From: an uncultured Fimbriimonas sp.
Lineage (GTDB): Bacteria; Armatimonadota; Fimbriimonadia; Fimbriimonadales; Fimbriimonadaceae
Direction of reading: 5' to 3'
Assembly (NCBI GenBank): GCA_945952345.1
Contig: CAMFIS010000001.1
Location: 1 to 64,000, forward strand
Length of the DNA stretch: 64,000 bases
How positions within the stretch are numbered: position 1 is the stretch's first letter; each line of letters starts with the position of its first letter. The notes under the pieces were generated by a model. It did not search any database and had not been told where the DNA came from. It was given only the letters and a program-made list of their open reading frames with translations. The translations under genes were made by a program, and so were the position numbers. Of the stretch, positions 1-9,463 are shown one piece after another.

Positions 1-2
1 GG

Positions 3-1172
3 CTGCACCTTGGCGTCGTCGGCCCCAAGCGGGTGATCATGGAGCCAGATGGCGGCATGCCGAAGCCTCCGTTCAAGCTGGTGGATAACGAATTCACCTG
101 GTTGGAGCATTGCGATTTGGTCTTCATCGATCCGGTTGGCACGGGCTTCAGCCGCCCGGTGAAGGAGGAAGACGGCAAGAAGTTTTGGAGTCTCGAGGGC
201 GATGTCAAATCGGTCGGCGAGTTCATCCGGATGTACCTTTCGCGCAACAATCGCTGGTCATCGAAGCTGCACCTCGTCGGCGAGAGCTATGGCACGACCC
301 GAGCGGCGGGACTTGCGGGGCACCTCATCGACTACGGCATCGCGTTCGACAGCATCGTGCTGGTCTCGTCGATCCTCAACTTCCAAACGGCGCGGTTCAA
401 CAAGGGCAACGATCTTCCCTATCATGTGTTCTTGCCCACCTACACGGCCACGGCCTGGTTTCACGGGAAGACCAAATATAAGTCCCTGCCGGCGGCCCTG
501 AAGGCAAGCGAAGAGTTCGCGTCCAGCGAGTACGTGCTAGCGTTGGCGAAGGGTTCTTCGTTGACCGAGGCGGAAAGGAAGTCTGTGCGCTCGAAGTTGT
601 CTGCATTGACCGGCTTGAGCGAGGACTATGTTGAGTCCACCGATCTGCGGGTGAATATCCATCGATTCTGCAAAGAGCTTTGCCGCAGCGAGAAGCGAAC
701 AGTAGGGCGTCTCGATAGCCGGTTCAAGGGCATCGACGAGATTGCCGCCACCGAGAACCCAGAGCACGATCCTTCGATGACGGCGATCATGGCGCCGTAC
801 ACGGCGACGATTAATGACTACCTCCGCCGTGAACTTGGCTACGAAACCGATCAGCCGTACTACGTGTTCAACCCCGGTTCTCTGTGGAAGAACTGGTCAT
901 ACGGTGACGCGGGTGCTGGCCATCCAGACACGTCCGAGTCGTTGCGGGCCGCGATGTCCAAGAATCCGTACATGAAGGTGTTCATCGCTTCGGGCTATTA
1001 CGATTTGGCCACCCCTTATTTCGCCACTGAGTACACGCTGAACCACCTCGGACTCGACCCTTCGCTGAAGGCGAATATCCAGACGGAGTACTACGAAGCC
1101 GGGCACATGATGTACATCGATGAGGGCTGCCTGAAGAAGCTGAGCGCGGACATCAAGAAGTTCTTTGGTTAA
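3..1172 (+). CDS. S10 family serine carboxypeptidase-like protein (5'-truncated by window edge)
   Basis: Frame open from nt 3 (LHLGVVGPKRVIMEPDGG...), matches internal part of the 58081-59550 paralogue; GESYG nucleophile motif, YYDLA and AGHMMYID near C-terminus. Confidence 0.85.
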   Translation: MHLGVVGPKRVIMEPDGGMPKPPFKLVDNEFTWLEHCDLVFIDPVGTGFSRPVKEEDGKKFWSLEGDVKSVGEFIRMYLSRNNRWSSKLHLVGESYGTTRAAGLAGHLIDYGIAFDSIVLVSSILNFQTARFNKGNDLPYHVFLPTYTATAWFHGKTKYKSLPAALKASEEFASSEYVLALAKGSSLTEAERKSVRSKLSALTGLSEDYVESTDLRVNIHRFCKELCRSEKRTVGRLDSRFKGIDEIAATENPEHDPSMTAIMAPYTATINDYLRRELGYETDQPYYVFNPGSLWKNWSYGDAGAGHPDTSESLRAAMSKNPYMKVFIASGYYDLATPYFATEYTLNHLGLDPSLKANIQTEYYEAGHMMYIDEGCLKKLSADIKKFFG

Positions 1173-1181
1173 TCCAAATTT

Positions 1182-1220
1182 CCCCTTCTCCTCGGGGAGA
1201 AGGGGTCAGGGGTAGAGGGG
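1182..1220. repeat. Hairpin repeat CCCCTTCTCC-TCGG-GGAGAAGGGG plus TCAGGGGTAGAGGGG tail; inverted copy at 55359-55396
   Basis: Perfect 10-bp stem; near-identical reverse-complement copy elsewhere in window. Confidence 0.8.
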
Positions 1221-1298
1221 ATCGCATGCGGCGAACTTGATTCAGTAGTTTCTCGTATCCGCACCCTTCCGTCCCAACCCTTCCTCAAGGTGGAAGGG

Positions 1299-2528
1299 CT
1301 ATTGAACCCAAATCGTCTGGCCCAATTTCACCACCCGCTTCGCCAACGAAGCCCCCACCCAATACGGCAGTTCGCGATAATCTTTCGCATCCCAAACCAC
1401 CAGATCACCTGCCTTCCCGGCCTCAAGCGAGCCAATCTTGGTGGCTCGCTTCAGTGAATGTGCCGCGTTGATCGTACATGCGGTCAAAGCCTCGGCGGCA
1501 GTGAATCCCATTTTGCTTACCGCCAAAGACATGACAAATGGAAGTGAAGCCGTTGGCGACGAGCCGGGGTTGAAGTCGGTCGCCAATACAACGGGTAAGG
1601 CGCACTCCTTCATAAATGCGTAGTCTGGATAGCGTTCGGACCGAATTCCGTACACCGAGGCCGGAAGCAGAATCGGAACCGTGGAGCTTTGATCCAAACT
1701 GGCGAGACCTTCTTTGCTGGCATGTTCCAGGTGTTCAGCCGTCTCGGCACGCAACTGAGCCGCCAATTTAGCCCCGCCCGAATCGCGCATCTGGTCGACG
1801 TGCAACCTCACTCCGAGTCCCAGGGCCCGAGCTGCTTCGGCATATCGCCGAGCATCCCTTGCATCGAAGTACTTGTCTTCGACAAACATATCGACGTACT
1901 CGCAATCCTTCGCGACCCTTGGCAGCATGTCGTGGATGACATGATCGAGATATTCCTGCTTCGTATGCCCCTCGGGAGGCACCGCATGGCATCCAAGGAA
2001 TGTTCGGATGATTGACAATCCAGTGATCTCCAGATCGCCCGCGACTTTCAGCATTTTCAGCTCGGTGTCCAAGTTCAAACCATAGCCAGACTTCACTTCC
2101 GCAGTGGTGGTCCCGCATCGAATCATCCACTCGGCATGGCGTTTCGACTGCTCGAACAACTCGACTTCAGTCGCTTCGCGAGTTTTGCGAACCGTGGACA
2201 AGATTCCTCCTCCCCTCGCCGCAATCTCCTGATACGAAACTCCGGTCGCCCTCTCCTCAAACTCATCGGCCCGATTACCAGCGAAAACGGCGTGAGTATG
2301 GGCGTCGATGAGACCTGGCGTCATGAGTCCACCCTCGGCGTCGATCTCTTCTTCCGCCGTAAACGAGGGAGCCTGTGAACGTGGCCCAGCATAAACGATG
2401 AATCCATGATTCAAATGAATTTCACCGTCCTCGACGAGGCCGATATTGTTCATCTCTGGGCCACGCCGGCCGCGATTCGGTCCCTCCATCGTGACAAGCT
2501 GACCAATGTTGCGAATCGCTACCGTCAT
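1299..2528 (-). CDS. hutI: Imidazolonepropionase
   Basis: Amidohydrolase motifs (GLIDAHTHAVFAG, HVDQM), context in hut operon; start MTVAIRN overlaps hutG stop by 4 nt. Confidence 0.93.
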   Translation of the reverse strand: MTVAIRNIGQLVTMEGPNRGRRGPEMNNIGLVEDGEIHLNHGFIVYAGPRSQAPSFTAEEEIDAEGGLMTPGLIDAHTHAVFAGNRADEFEERATGVSYQEIAARGGGILSTVRKTREATEVELFEQSKRHAEWMIRCGTTTAEVKSGYGLNLDTELKMLKVAGDLEITGLSIIRTFLGCHAVPPEGHTKQEYLDHVIHDMLPRVAKDCEYVDMFVEDKYFDARDARRYAEAARALGLGVRLHVDQMRDSGGAKLAAQLRAETAEHLEHASKEGLASLDQSSTVPILLPASVYGIRSERYPDYAFMKECALPVVLATDFNPGSSPTASLPFVMSLAVSKMGFTAAEALTACTINAAHSLKRATKIGSLEAGKAGDLVVWDAKDYRELPYWVGASLAKRVVKLGQTIWVQ

Positions 2529-3415
2529 GGTCGACCTAGCATCCCCGCCGCAAACGAAAGGAGGCACGAGGCGGCGGCCATTGCCGTGCAATCGTTGATG
2601 TCGATGGTTGGATCGAGCTCGACCAAATCCATCGCCTTCACCTTAGGATGAGAACCGGCGATCCGCGCAGCCTGCTGAGCATGAAGTGGCGTCAGTCCCC
2701 CGGGTCGAGAACCTGGGCAGCCGGGTGCGAAAACACGATCCATCACGTCGAGATCGAGGTCGAAATACATCGCCTCGCATCGGTCGGCGAGGCGTTCGAG
2801 TTCGGATTCAAAAAGGATGTCAAAAGGTGTGGTGAGGCAGACCTCAGCAGTCACCGAACGGATTCCTGCTTCATGGGCGAAGCGGACATATTGCGGTGAG
2901 TTTGCGAATGACTGAACTCCAACTTGGACGATATTGGAACCCAACAAACCATCTTCGAGCAGGCCTCGGACAGGATTACCGTTCGTGGGACCGTCGTCGA
3001 GAGATCGGACATCGAGGTGGGCATCCAGGGTTATCAAGCCGATTTGGGACCATTCGAGATTGAGCGACCGCTTCATCGCCGCAACGCCGAGCCGGGTCAC
3101 ACCGTTGTCGCCGCCGATCAGGGCGGTTATGCCTTTCGACAGAATCGTGGTGAGGGCTCCGACATCGGATGTTTCTGGGTGACTCGTCACCTGCACGCCG
3201 CGAACATCAATGAAGTCATGAAAGGCGTGAGTACTGTAACGCTGTAAGACTTTACGAATAGCGTCAGGGGCAAGGTCGCAAGAACCCGGCGTAACCGACC
3301 GGTTGATGGGAACGTCGACGACCTGAAGCTCGGCCCTTGGGTCCAGTGATTCGCCCTCGAGCCATGCTGATGCCCGGTTCCAACCTGGATCGTCGTACGC
3401 CATTGTCTTGCTCAA
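2525..3415 (-). CDS. hutG: Arginase-family formimidoylglutamase
   Basis: Arginase/agmatinase motifs (GGDN, DAHLDVR, DLDVMD); hut context; start codon uncertain (TTG 3415 or ATG 3403). Confidence 0.85.
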   Translation of the reverse strand: MSKTMAYDDPGWNRASAWLEGESLDPRAELQVVDVPINRSVTPGSCDLAPDAIRKVLQRYSTHAFHDFIDVRGVQVTSHPETSDVGALTTILSKGITALIGGDNGVTRLGVAAMKRSLNLEWSQIGLITLDAHLDVRSLDDGPTNGNPVRGLLEDGLLGSNIVQVGVQSFANSPQYVRFAHEAGIRSVTAEVCLTTPFDILFESELERLADRCEAMYFDLDLDVMDRVFAPGCPGSRPGGLTPLHAQQAARIAGSHPKVKAMDLVELDPTIDINDCTAMAAASCLLSFAAGMLGRP

Positions 3416-3434
3416 TAGGTTACACGGTTCTCTG

Positions 3435-3526
3435 CAGCGAGATGAATCTCGCTGGCTAAAGCGTCAATAAATTGACGAACTCCAAACAGGTTCGAACCAT
3501 TTGGGAATGCGCGGATTCATCCGCGC
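3435..3526. repeat. Palindromic intergenic element (three palindromes with 2-nt spacers)
   Basis: CAGCGAGAT-GA-ATCTCGCTG (3435-3454), CGTCAAT-AA-ATTGACG (3462-3477), GCGCGGAT-TC-ATCCGCGC (3509-3526); also GGTTCGAACC (3489-3498). Confidence 0.85.
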
Positions 3527-3553
3527 TTTGATCTGCGCAATTCAGTGGGTTGC

Positions 3554-5191
3554 TTAATCGTTCATCGGAATTCGCACGCTATTCTCAGTCGCAAATTCTA
3601 TTGCCTCGTCATACCCGGCGTCGACGTGGCGAATGACGCCCATGCCTGGATCGCTTGTCAGGACGCGTTCGAGTCTTTTGGCGGCTTCGTCAGTCCCGTC
3701 TGCGACCACCACCATTCCCGCGTGTTGCGAATAGCCGATGCCCACGCCGCCGCCGTTGTGAATCGAGACCCACGTCGCCCCGGCTGCGGTGTTCACCAAG
3801 GCGTTGAGCAACGCCCAGTCGGCAACTGCATCGCTGGTGTCCTTCATCGACTCGGTCTCCCGGTTCGGTGAAGCCACCGATCCGCAATCCAGGTGGTCGC
3901 GGCCGATCACGATGGGAGCTTTGATCTCGCCTTTCTTGACGAGGTCGTTGATCGCGAGTCCCATCTTGGCTCGGTCGCCATATCCCAGCCAGCAGATGCG
4001 GGCGGGCAGACCTTGAAAATGAATCTTCTCGCTCGCGAGCTTTAGCCAGCGTTGAAGCGATTTGTTCTCATGGAAGAGTTCAGCAGCAAGGCGGTCCGTG
4101 CGCCGGATATCTTCCGGATCGCCCGAGAGAGCGGCCCAGCGGAACGGGCCCTTGCCTTCGCAGAAAAGAGGACGAATGTATTCCGGCACGAAGCCTTTGA
4201 TATCGAACGCATTCTTGACGCCAGCTTCAACTGCGTACGCCCGGATGTTGTTGCCGTAATCGAACGTGATGGCTCCGCGAGCCTTGAGATCGAGCATGGC
4301 TTGGACATGGATGCCCATCGTCGCGATGCTCCGCCTGGTGTACTCGTCCGGATTGGACTTGCGAAGTTCGATCGCTTCGGCCAACGTTATGCCGTTGGGG
4401 ACGTAGCCGTTCAGTGGATCGTGCGCGCTGGTCTGGTCAGTGAGAATGTCGGGAATGACTCCACGCCTCAGAAGTTCGGGCAGGATGTCGGCGCAGTTCC
4501 CGACGAGGCCGATGCTCACCGCTTCCTGGTTAGCCTTCGCCGTATCGACCCGTGCCAAGGCTTCATCGAGAGAGTAGGTCATTTCGTCGATGTAGCCAGT
4601 ATCGAGCCTCTTTTGAATTCGGGCGGGGTCGACGTCGATGCCGAGGAAAACCGCTCCGGTCATTGTGGCCGCCAACGGCTGAGCGCCGCCCATCCCGCCG
4701 ATTCCGCCGCTGACCACAAGCTTCCCGGCTAGCGAACCACCAAAGTGGCGATCTGCCGCCGCCGCAAAGGTTTCGTAAGTCCCTTGTACGATGCCTTGCG
4801 AACCGATATAGATCCACGAACCGGCTGTCATCTGGCCATACATCATCAGGCCAAGCTTCTCGAGCCGGCCAAACTCTTCCCAATTCGACCATTTGCCGAC
4901 CAGATTCGAGTTGGCGAGCAGCACCCGAGGAGCATCCGTATGCGTCCGGAAAATCCCGACCGGTTTGCCGGACTGAATCAATAGCGTCTCGTCATTCTCA
5001 AGCTCCTTGAGCGAGCGAACGATGGCGTGGAAGCAATCCCAATTCCGCGCTACTTTTCCCGTCCCTCCGTACACGATGAGGTTGTCCGGATCCTCGGCTA
5101 CCACCGGGTCGAGGTTGTTCATCAGCATTCGTAAGGCGGCTTCTTGCTGCCAGCCTTTGCACGAGAGTTGGGTTCCAGTTGGGGCATTCAT
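3554..5191 (-). CDS. hutU: Urocanate hydratase
   Basis: Full-length urocanase ([49 protein letters not shown]). Confidence 0.97.
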   Translation of the reverse strand: MNAPTGTQLSCKGWQQEAALRMLMNNLDPVVAEDPDNLIVYGGTGKVARNWDCFHAIVRSLKELENDETLLIQSGKPVGIFRTHTDAPRVLLANSNLVGKWSNWEEFGRLEKLGLMMYGQMTAGSWIYIGSQGIVQGTYETFAAAADRHFGGSLAGKLVVSGGIGGMGGAQPLAATMTGAVFLGIDVDPARIQKRLDTGYIDEMTYSLDEALARVDTAKANQEAVSIGLVGNCADILPELLRRGVIPDILTDQTSAHDPLNGYVPNGITLAEAIELRKSNPDEYTRRSIATMGIHVQAMLDLKARGAITFDYGNNIRAYAVEAGVKNAFDIKGFVPEYIRPLFCEGKGPFRWAALSGDPEDIRRTDRLAAELFHENKSLQRWLKLASEKIHFQGLPARICWLGYGDRAKMGLAINDLVKKGEIKAPIVIGRDHLDCGSVASPNRETESMKDTSDAVADWALLNALVNTAAGATWVSIHNGGGVGIGYSQHAGMVVVADGTDEAAKRLERVLTSDPGMGVIRHVDAGYDEAIEFATENSVRIPMND

Positions 5192-6711
5192 AGAATAGTT
5201 TCAAGCCCGGAGTCGAATGCACCGCGCCTTATTTCGCGCGCAATTTGTTCGATCTCCAATGCGAGGTAACGATCATAGTCGACACGCGGAATGTCGCAGG
5301 CAATTCTCAATGTTCGGTGCGCACGTTCAACGCCGGATCCAGCTCGAAGTGGCCGTCGGTATTCCAAGCCTTCCGCCGCAGCGAGGAGCTCGATGGCGAG
5401 TCCGCGCTCGACGTTATCCATGATCTTGCGGAATTTCAGCGCACTGGTCATTCCCATGGATACATGGTCCTCTTTGCCTCCGCTGGTCGGGACGGAGTCC
5501 ACGCTGGCCGGGTGGCTGAGGACTTTACATTCGTTCAGCAACGCAGCAACTGTGACGTGCGGCATCATGAATCCAGAGCCAGTGCCGGGGTGAGCGCTGA
5601 GGAACGGTGGCAGACCTTCGTTCGTATCCGGGTTCACCAGGCGGTCCATTCTCCGTTCGGAGATTGAGAGCAAATCGGTCATGACGATCGCCGCATAATC
5701 CAGCGCATACGCCAGCGGTGCGCCGTGGAAATTGCCGCCCGAAATCACATCGCCGTTATCGCTGAACACGAGCGGGTTGTCGGTCGCCGCACCGGTTTCC
5801 GCCTCCATGATTTCCTTCGCATGGTTCAATGCCGACCTTGCCGCCCCGTGAACCTGAGGCATGCATCGAAGGCAGTAAGCGTCCTGCACTCGCGTGTCAT
5901 TTTCTCGGTGAGAATCTCGAATCTCCGAGCCTTCCAAAAGAAGCATGAGATGTTTCGCCGAAGCGATCTGCCCTTTGTGTCTTCGAGCCTCGTGGATTCG
6001 AGGATCGAAAGCGGTGGGAGTTCCGGTAAGCGCCTCCAGCGTCATCGCGCCGATGACATCCGCCACGTGCACGCATCGCAACGCGCGGATGAGAGCCAGA
6101 CATCCCACACCGCCGATCGCCTGGGTTCCGTTCAGGAGGGCCAAGCCTTCTTTGGGCTCCAGCACCAACGGTTTCAAGCCTTCCCTCTCTAAGGCTTCTA
6201 ACGATGGAACCCGCCGATCGCCGTACCAGCACTCGCCTTCGCCGATCATCGCAAGTGCCAAATGAGCCAAGGGAGCGAGATCGCCCGATGCACCGACCGA
6301 ACCTTGTGATGGCACCACCGGAGTGACGCGGTGGTTGAGCATGTCGACCAGGAGTTCCAAAGCCTCGACTCGCGCGCCGCTATACCCCTGTGCCAGGACG
6401 TTCAGGCGAAGCAACATCATCGCCCTTGTCTCGGCGATGCTCATGGGATCGCCGACTCCGACCGCATGGCTGCGAACCAGGTTCAGCTGAAGCTGTTTCA
6501 GTTCGTCGTCGGGGATGTGGACATCCGCGAGGCGGCCAAATCCGGTATTGATTCCGTAGGTGACAACGTGGTCGCGGACGATCTCGTCGACAACCTTTCG
6601 CGACTTGGCGACAGTGGATCGGATCGCGTCGGAAATCTGAACTCGAGAGATGCCGAGGGCAACATCGGCAACATGACCTAGCGAGATCGGTGAGGGCTCG
6701 GCGTTGAGCAC
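5188..6711 (-). CDS. hutH: Histidine ammonia-lyase
   Basis: MIO motif [21 protein letters not shown]; probable GTG start at 6711 ([12 protein letters not shown]) 7 nt after TAAACT; ORF extends to 6768; 4-nt overlap with hutU. Confidence 0.95.
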   Translation of the reverse strand: MLNAEPSPISLGHVADVALGISRVQISDAIRSTVAKSRKVVDEIVRDHVVTYGINTGFGRLADVHIPDDELKQLQLNLVRSHAVGVGDPMSIAETRAMMLLRLNVLAQGYSGARVEALELLVDMLNHRVTPVVPSQGSVGASGDLAPLAHLALAMIGEGECWYGDRRVPSLEALEREGLKPLVLEPKEGLALLNGTQAIGGVGCLALIRALRCVHVADVIGAMTLEALTGTPTAFDPRIHEARRHKGQIASAKHLMLLLEGSEIRDSHRENDTRVQDAYCLRCMPQVHGAARSALNHAKEIMEAETGAATDNPLVFSDNGDVISGGNFHGAPLAYALDYAAIVMTDLLSISERRMDRLVNPDTNEGLPPFLSAHPGTGSGFMMPHVTVAALLNECKVLSHPASVDSVPTSGGKEDHVSMGMTSALKFRKIMDNVERGLAIELLAAAEGLEYRRPLRAGSGVERAHRTLRIACDIPRVDYDRYLALEIEQIAREIRRGAFDSGLETIL

Positions 6712-7005
6712 GAACAATAGTTTACTGGCTTCGAGGGTGTGCACTCTGCCCCAAACGAATCGGGGCAAAGAAATCTAACAGTTCAGTACAGGTTTTTCGA
6801 TCATCCTTGAATTTAATGCTTCGCCGTGGCGCTTCTCATGGTGGCCTTACTTCGAGCCCCAATCAGCTGGACGCGGTTTTGCGGTCCCAGCCTGAGACAG
6901 TCTTGGGTACTTCATACCAGTCTGTGCCTCACCAGAACGAATTTCGTTCAATTGTATCGTCAGACACATCTTGCGCCCGCATGCCTGCCGTCATGATGAA
7001 CATAT

Positions 7006-7938
7006 ATGGCAGTTCACGGAATTCATCACGTCACCGCAGTGACCGCGCACGTCGGGCAAAACCTCGAGTTTTATACCAATGTGCTGGGGTTGCGGCTGGT
7101 CAAAAAGAGCGTTAACCAAGACGACACCTCGGCATACCATCTGTTTTATGCCGATGCCGTGGGGTCACCCGGTACGGATATGACCTTCTTCGATTGGCCG
7201 ATGGCCGGCGAAGAGCAGCCAGGCTTGGCGACCGTAGGTCTCACCACCTTTCGAGTGCCTGGAGAATCTCTCGACGCCTGGGAAGCTCGATTGAAAGAAG
7301 CAGGCTGCGGGCCCGTTCGCGACCTCGATGAAGCGGACCGGCACCGAATTACCTTTGCCGACCCTGAGGGTCAGCGCCTTGCGTTGGTCGACGACTCGGG
7401 TCTCGCGAATGATGCGAAAGCGTGGGATAAGGTCGTGCCTTCTTCTCAGGCCATCCGCGGAATTCTTGGCGTGCATCTCGACAGCGCTCGCCCAGACATG
7501 ACTCGGCGAGTCCTCACCGAGTTGCTCGGCTTTGAGGATGTCGACGGCGTTCGATTTACGACTGGTTCCGACAATACCTTTGGCGAAGTCGTCGTTCGCG
7601 ATCCGATCGGTCGCGGCATCGCTCGCCCTGGTGCCGGCGGCGTTCACCACGTGGCCTTCCGGGTTAAGGATGATCAGTCGTTGCTGGAGCATAAGGACAA
7701 AATCGAGTCGCTTGGTTTTAGAACGTCGGGCTACATCGACCGGTTCTATTTCCACAGTTTGTACTTCCGCGAGCCGGGCGGGATTCTATTCGAACTTGCT
7801 ACCGACGGTCCCGGCTTTGCCAGCGACGAAGATCCGGCGACACTGGGTGAGAAGCTGGCTTTGCCGCCATTCCTCGAAGGTCAACGCGCGCAGATCGAGG
7901 CGAATTTAAAACCACTGCCGACGTTGAAGGTGAAGTAA
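7006..7938 (+). CDS. VOC-family ring-cleaving dioxygenase (MhqO-like)
   Basis: Two VOC domains: GIHHVTAVTAHVGQNLEFYTNVLGLRLVKKSVNQDD... and GGVHHVAFRV. Confidence 0.85.
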   Translation: MAVHGIHHVTAVTAHVGQNLEFYTNVLGLRLVKKSVNQDDTSAYHLFYADAVGSPGTDMTFFDWPMAGEEQPGLATVGLTTFRVPGESLDAWEARLKEAGCGPVRDLDEADRHRITFADPEGQRLALVDDSGLANDAKAWDKVVPSSQAIRGILGVHLDSARPDMTRRVLTELLGFEDVDGVRFTTGSDNTFGEVVVRDPIGRGIARPGAGGVHHVAFRVKDDQSLLEHKDKIESLGFRTSGYIDRFYFHSLYFREPGGILFELATDGPGFASDEDPATLGEKLALPPFLEGQRAQIEANLKPLPTLKVK

Positions 7939-7960
7939 TTTCCCAAGGCTCCGGGCAACT

Positions 7961-8130
7961 CTACCCCTCAGTCTTGCCTTTGCTTGAGGCTCGACAAGAC
8001 AGCTCCCCCAGGGGAGCAGCGTGGCTATTTCCTCGGCAAAGTTGGTCGGCAAAACGATCAAGGAAATTAGTCCACGCTACGCCCTTGGGGGAGTAGGTGA
8101 ATAGGCCGTAGGTGAACCGGAGGGGGTAGC
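7961..8130. repeat. Long imperfect inverted-repeat element; right part repeated at 54306-54369
   Basis: CTACCCCTC...GAGGGGGTAG outer arms; GCAGCGTGG / CCACGCTAC inner arms; GCTCCCC-CA-GGGGAGC palindrome at 8002-8017. Confidence 0.7.
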
Positions 8131-8134
8131 GGCC

Positions 8135-9124
8135 TCAGCCCTTCTGCAAAATCCGCTCCCCGAACCAGAACAAGCCGATAAGACTGATGCACACCGCGCA
8201 CGCGATGCTCGCGGGTTGGAACACTTTCGGACGCTTCTCACTCAACAAGGTGAGAATTGGGATGCAGACGAGGATCAGCGAAATCTGCACCAACTCGACG
8301 CCGATGTTGAACGATACGAGCGAGAACGCGGCCTGACCCGGCGGCAAGCCAACCTCGCGAAGTTTATCGGCAAACCCGAAACCGTGGATAAGGCCGAAGC
8401 AGAATGCGATGAGCACGGTTCGCCACACCTTATCGTTCGGCTTGACGAACCGTTCCGCCGCGACGACCACGATCGAGAGGGCGATCATCGGCTCCACGAA
8501 GCGAGATGGCAACGTGAAGATGTTGAGTGCACAGAGCGAAAGCGTGATACTATGCGCGACTGTGAATCCGGTTGCGACCTTGATCAACTCCTTGATCCTT
8601 GGCCGCGCGAGCATAAGACCGAAGATGAAGAGCAAGTGGTCTGGGCCAGTGAGGATGTGCTCGATGCCCATCAGCATGAAGTCCTTGATCGTGGTGAGGA
8701 CGCTCGCCTTGGTCTCTTTTCCGAACTTCCAACTAGGAAACTCGTTGGTGACAACCGCATCGCCGACCGACTCGCCGTCACGCATGACGGTCACGATGGT
8801 TTTGGCGTTGGGATCTTTGGCAAACAGCCGCTCCTGAACCTCGAAGCCTTCGATCGCTTCGTCGACTTTGGCTTGCATCACAATGATGTCTGCCTTCTGG
8901 TCGACCATGAAATCGGGGTTGATCGGGCTCCACGGATGGCCATTGATCGTCATCTTGATTAAGCCCGGTAACGCGTCCTGCTTGCCAACTTTGGAGAGGT
9001 TGGTTTGGACGCTGATGGTCGCGGACGTCTTGTCGAGCAGGACTTTGATGCTCGACAGGCTGGTGTCGTGGGCCAGCGCGAGGCTACTCAACAGAGCCAC
9101 AATCACCACCAAAAACCGCTTCAT
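8135..9124 (-). CDS. HupE/UreJ-type membrane protein
   Basis: GIEHILTGPDHLLFIFGL, HSITL, FGLIHGFGFAD motifs; signal peptide. Confidence 0.85.
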   Translation of the reverse strand: MKRFLVVIVALLSSLALAHDTSLSSIKVLLDKTSATISVQTNLSKVGKQDALPGLIKMTINGHPWSPINPDFMVDQKADIIVMQAKVDEAIEGFEVQERLFAKDPNAKTIVTVMRDGESVGDAVVTNEFPSWKFGKETKASVLTTIKDFMLMGIEHILTGPDHLLFIFGLMLARPRIKELIKVATGFTVAHSITLSLCALNIFTLPSRFVEPMIALSIVVVAAERFVKPNDKVWRTVLIAFCFGLIHGFGFADKLREVGLPPGQAAFSLVSFNIGVELVQISLILVCIPILTLLSEKRPKVFQPASIACAVCISLIGLFWFGERILQKG

Positions 9125-9215
9125 GAGATCATCCTACTCCCAACCGATTTGGAAGTTGTTTGAGTCAGGAAGTATTCAGCAGCGGTTCAGATTCGGTGGG
9201 ACCATAGGTACCGGC

Positions 9216-9458
9216 TAGCGCGGACTTTCAGCCCGCCATTGACAATGATGTTTGGACCCCCTAGGCGATGCCAGGGCTCAACAATGACCGGCCTTTCAGG
9301 CCTGGTCTTTGGCAATTTAGTAATAGGGTCGTACTCTTCATGCTGCCGATTGAATGTGACATTTCTCAACGCTGGCCCGAAGGGTCAAGATTTATTGAGC
9401 CCAGGGCAAAGCCCTGGGCTATGAAGGTGATCCAGTTGCGGGCTGAAAGTCCGCGCTA
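9216..9458. mobile_element. MITE-like element bounded by perfect 21-bp inverted repeats
   Basis: TAGCGCGGACTTTCAGCCCGC (9216-9236) and its exact reverse complement (9438-9458); internal AGCCCAGGGC-AAA-GCCCTGGGCT (9398-9420) and GGCCT-TTC-AGGCC (9290-9302). Confidence 0.65.
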
Positions 9459-9463
9459 AACGC

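Noticed and set aside
6807-7115. 102-aa ORF upstream of and overlapping the VOC gene
   Set aside because: No motif; overlaps 5' end of a well-supported gene in another frame
8216-8962. 248-aa plus-strand ORF antisense to HupE/UreJ gene
   Set aside because: Highly charged shadow ORF
9187-9369. 60-aa ORF inside the inverted-repeat element
   Set aside because: Translates the repeat itself; no initiation context, better explained as non-coding
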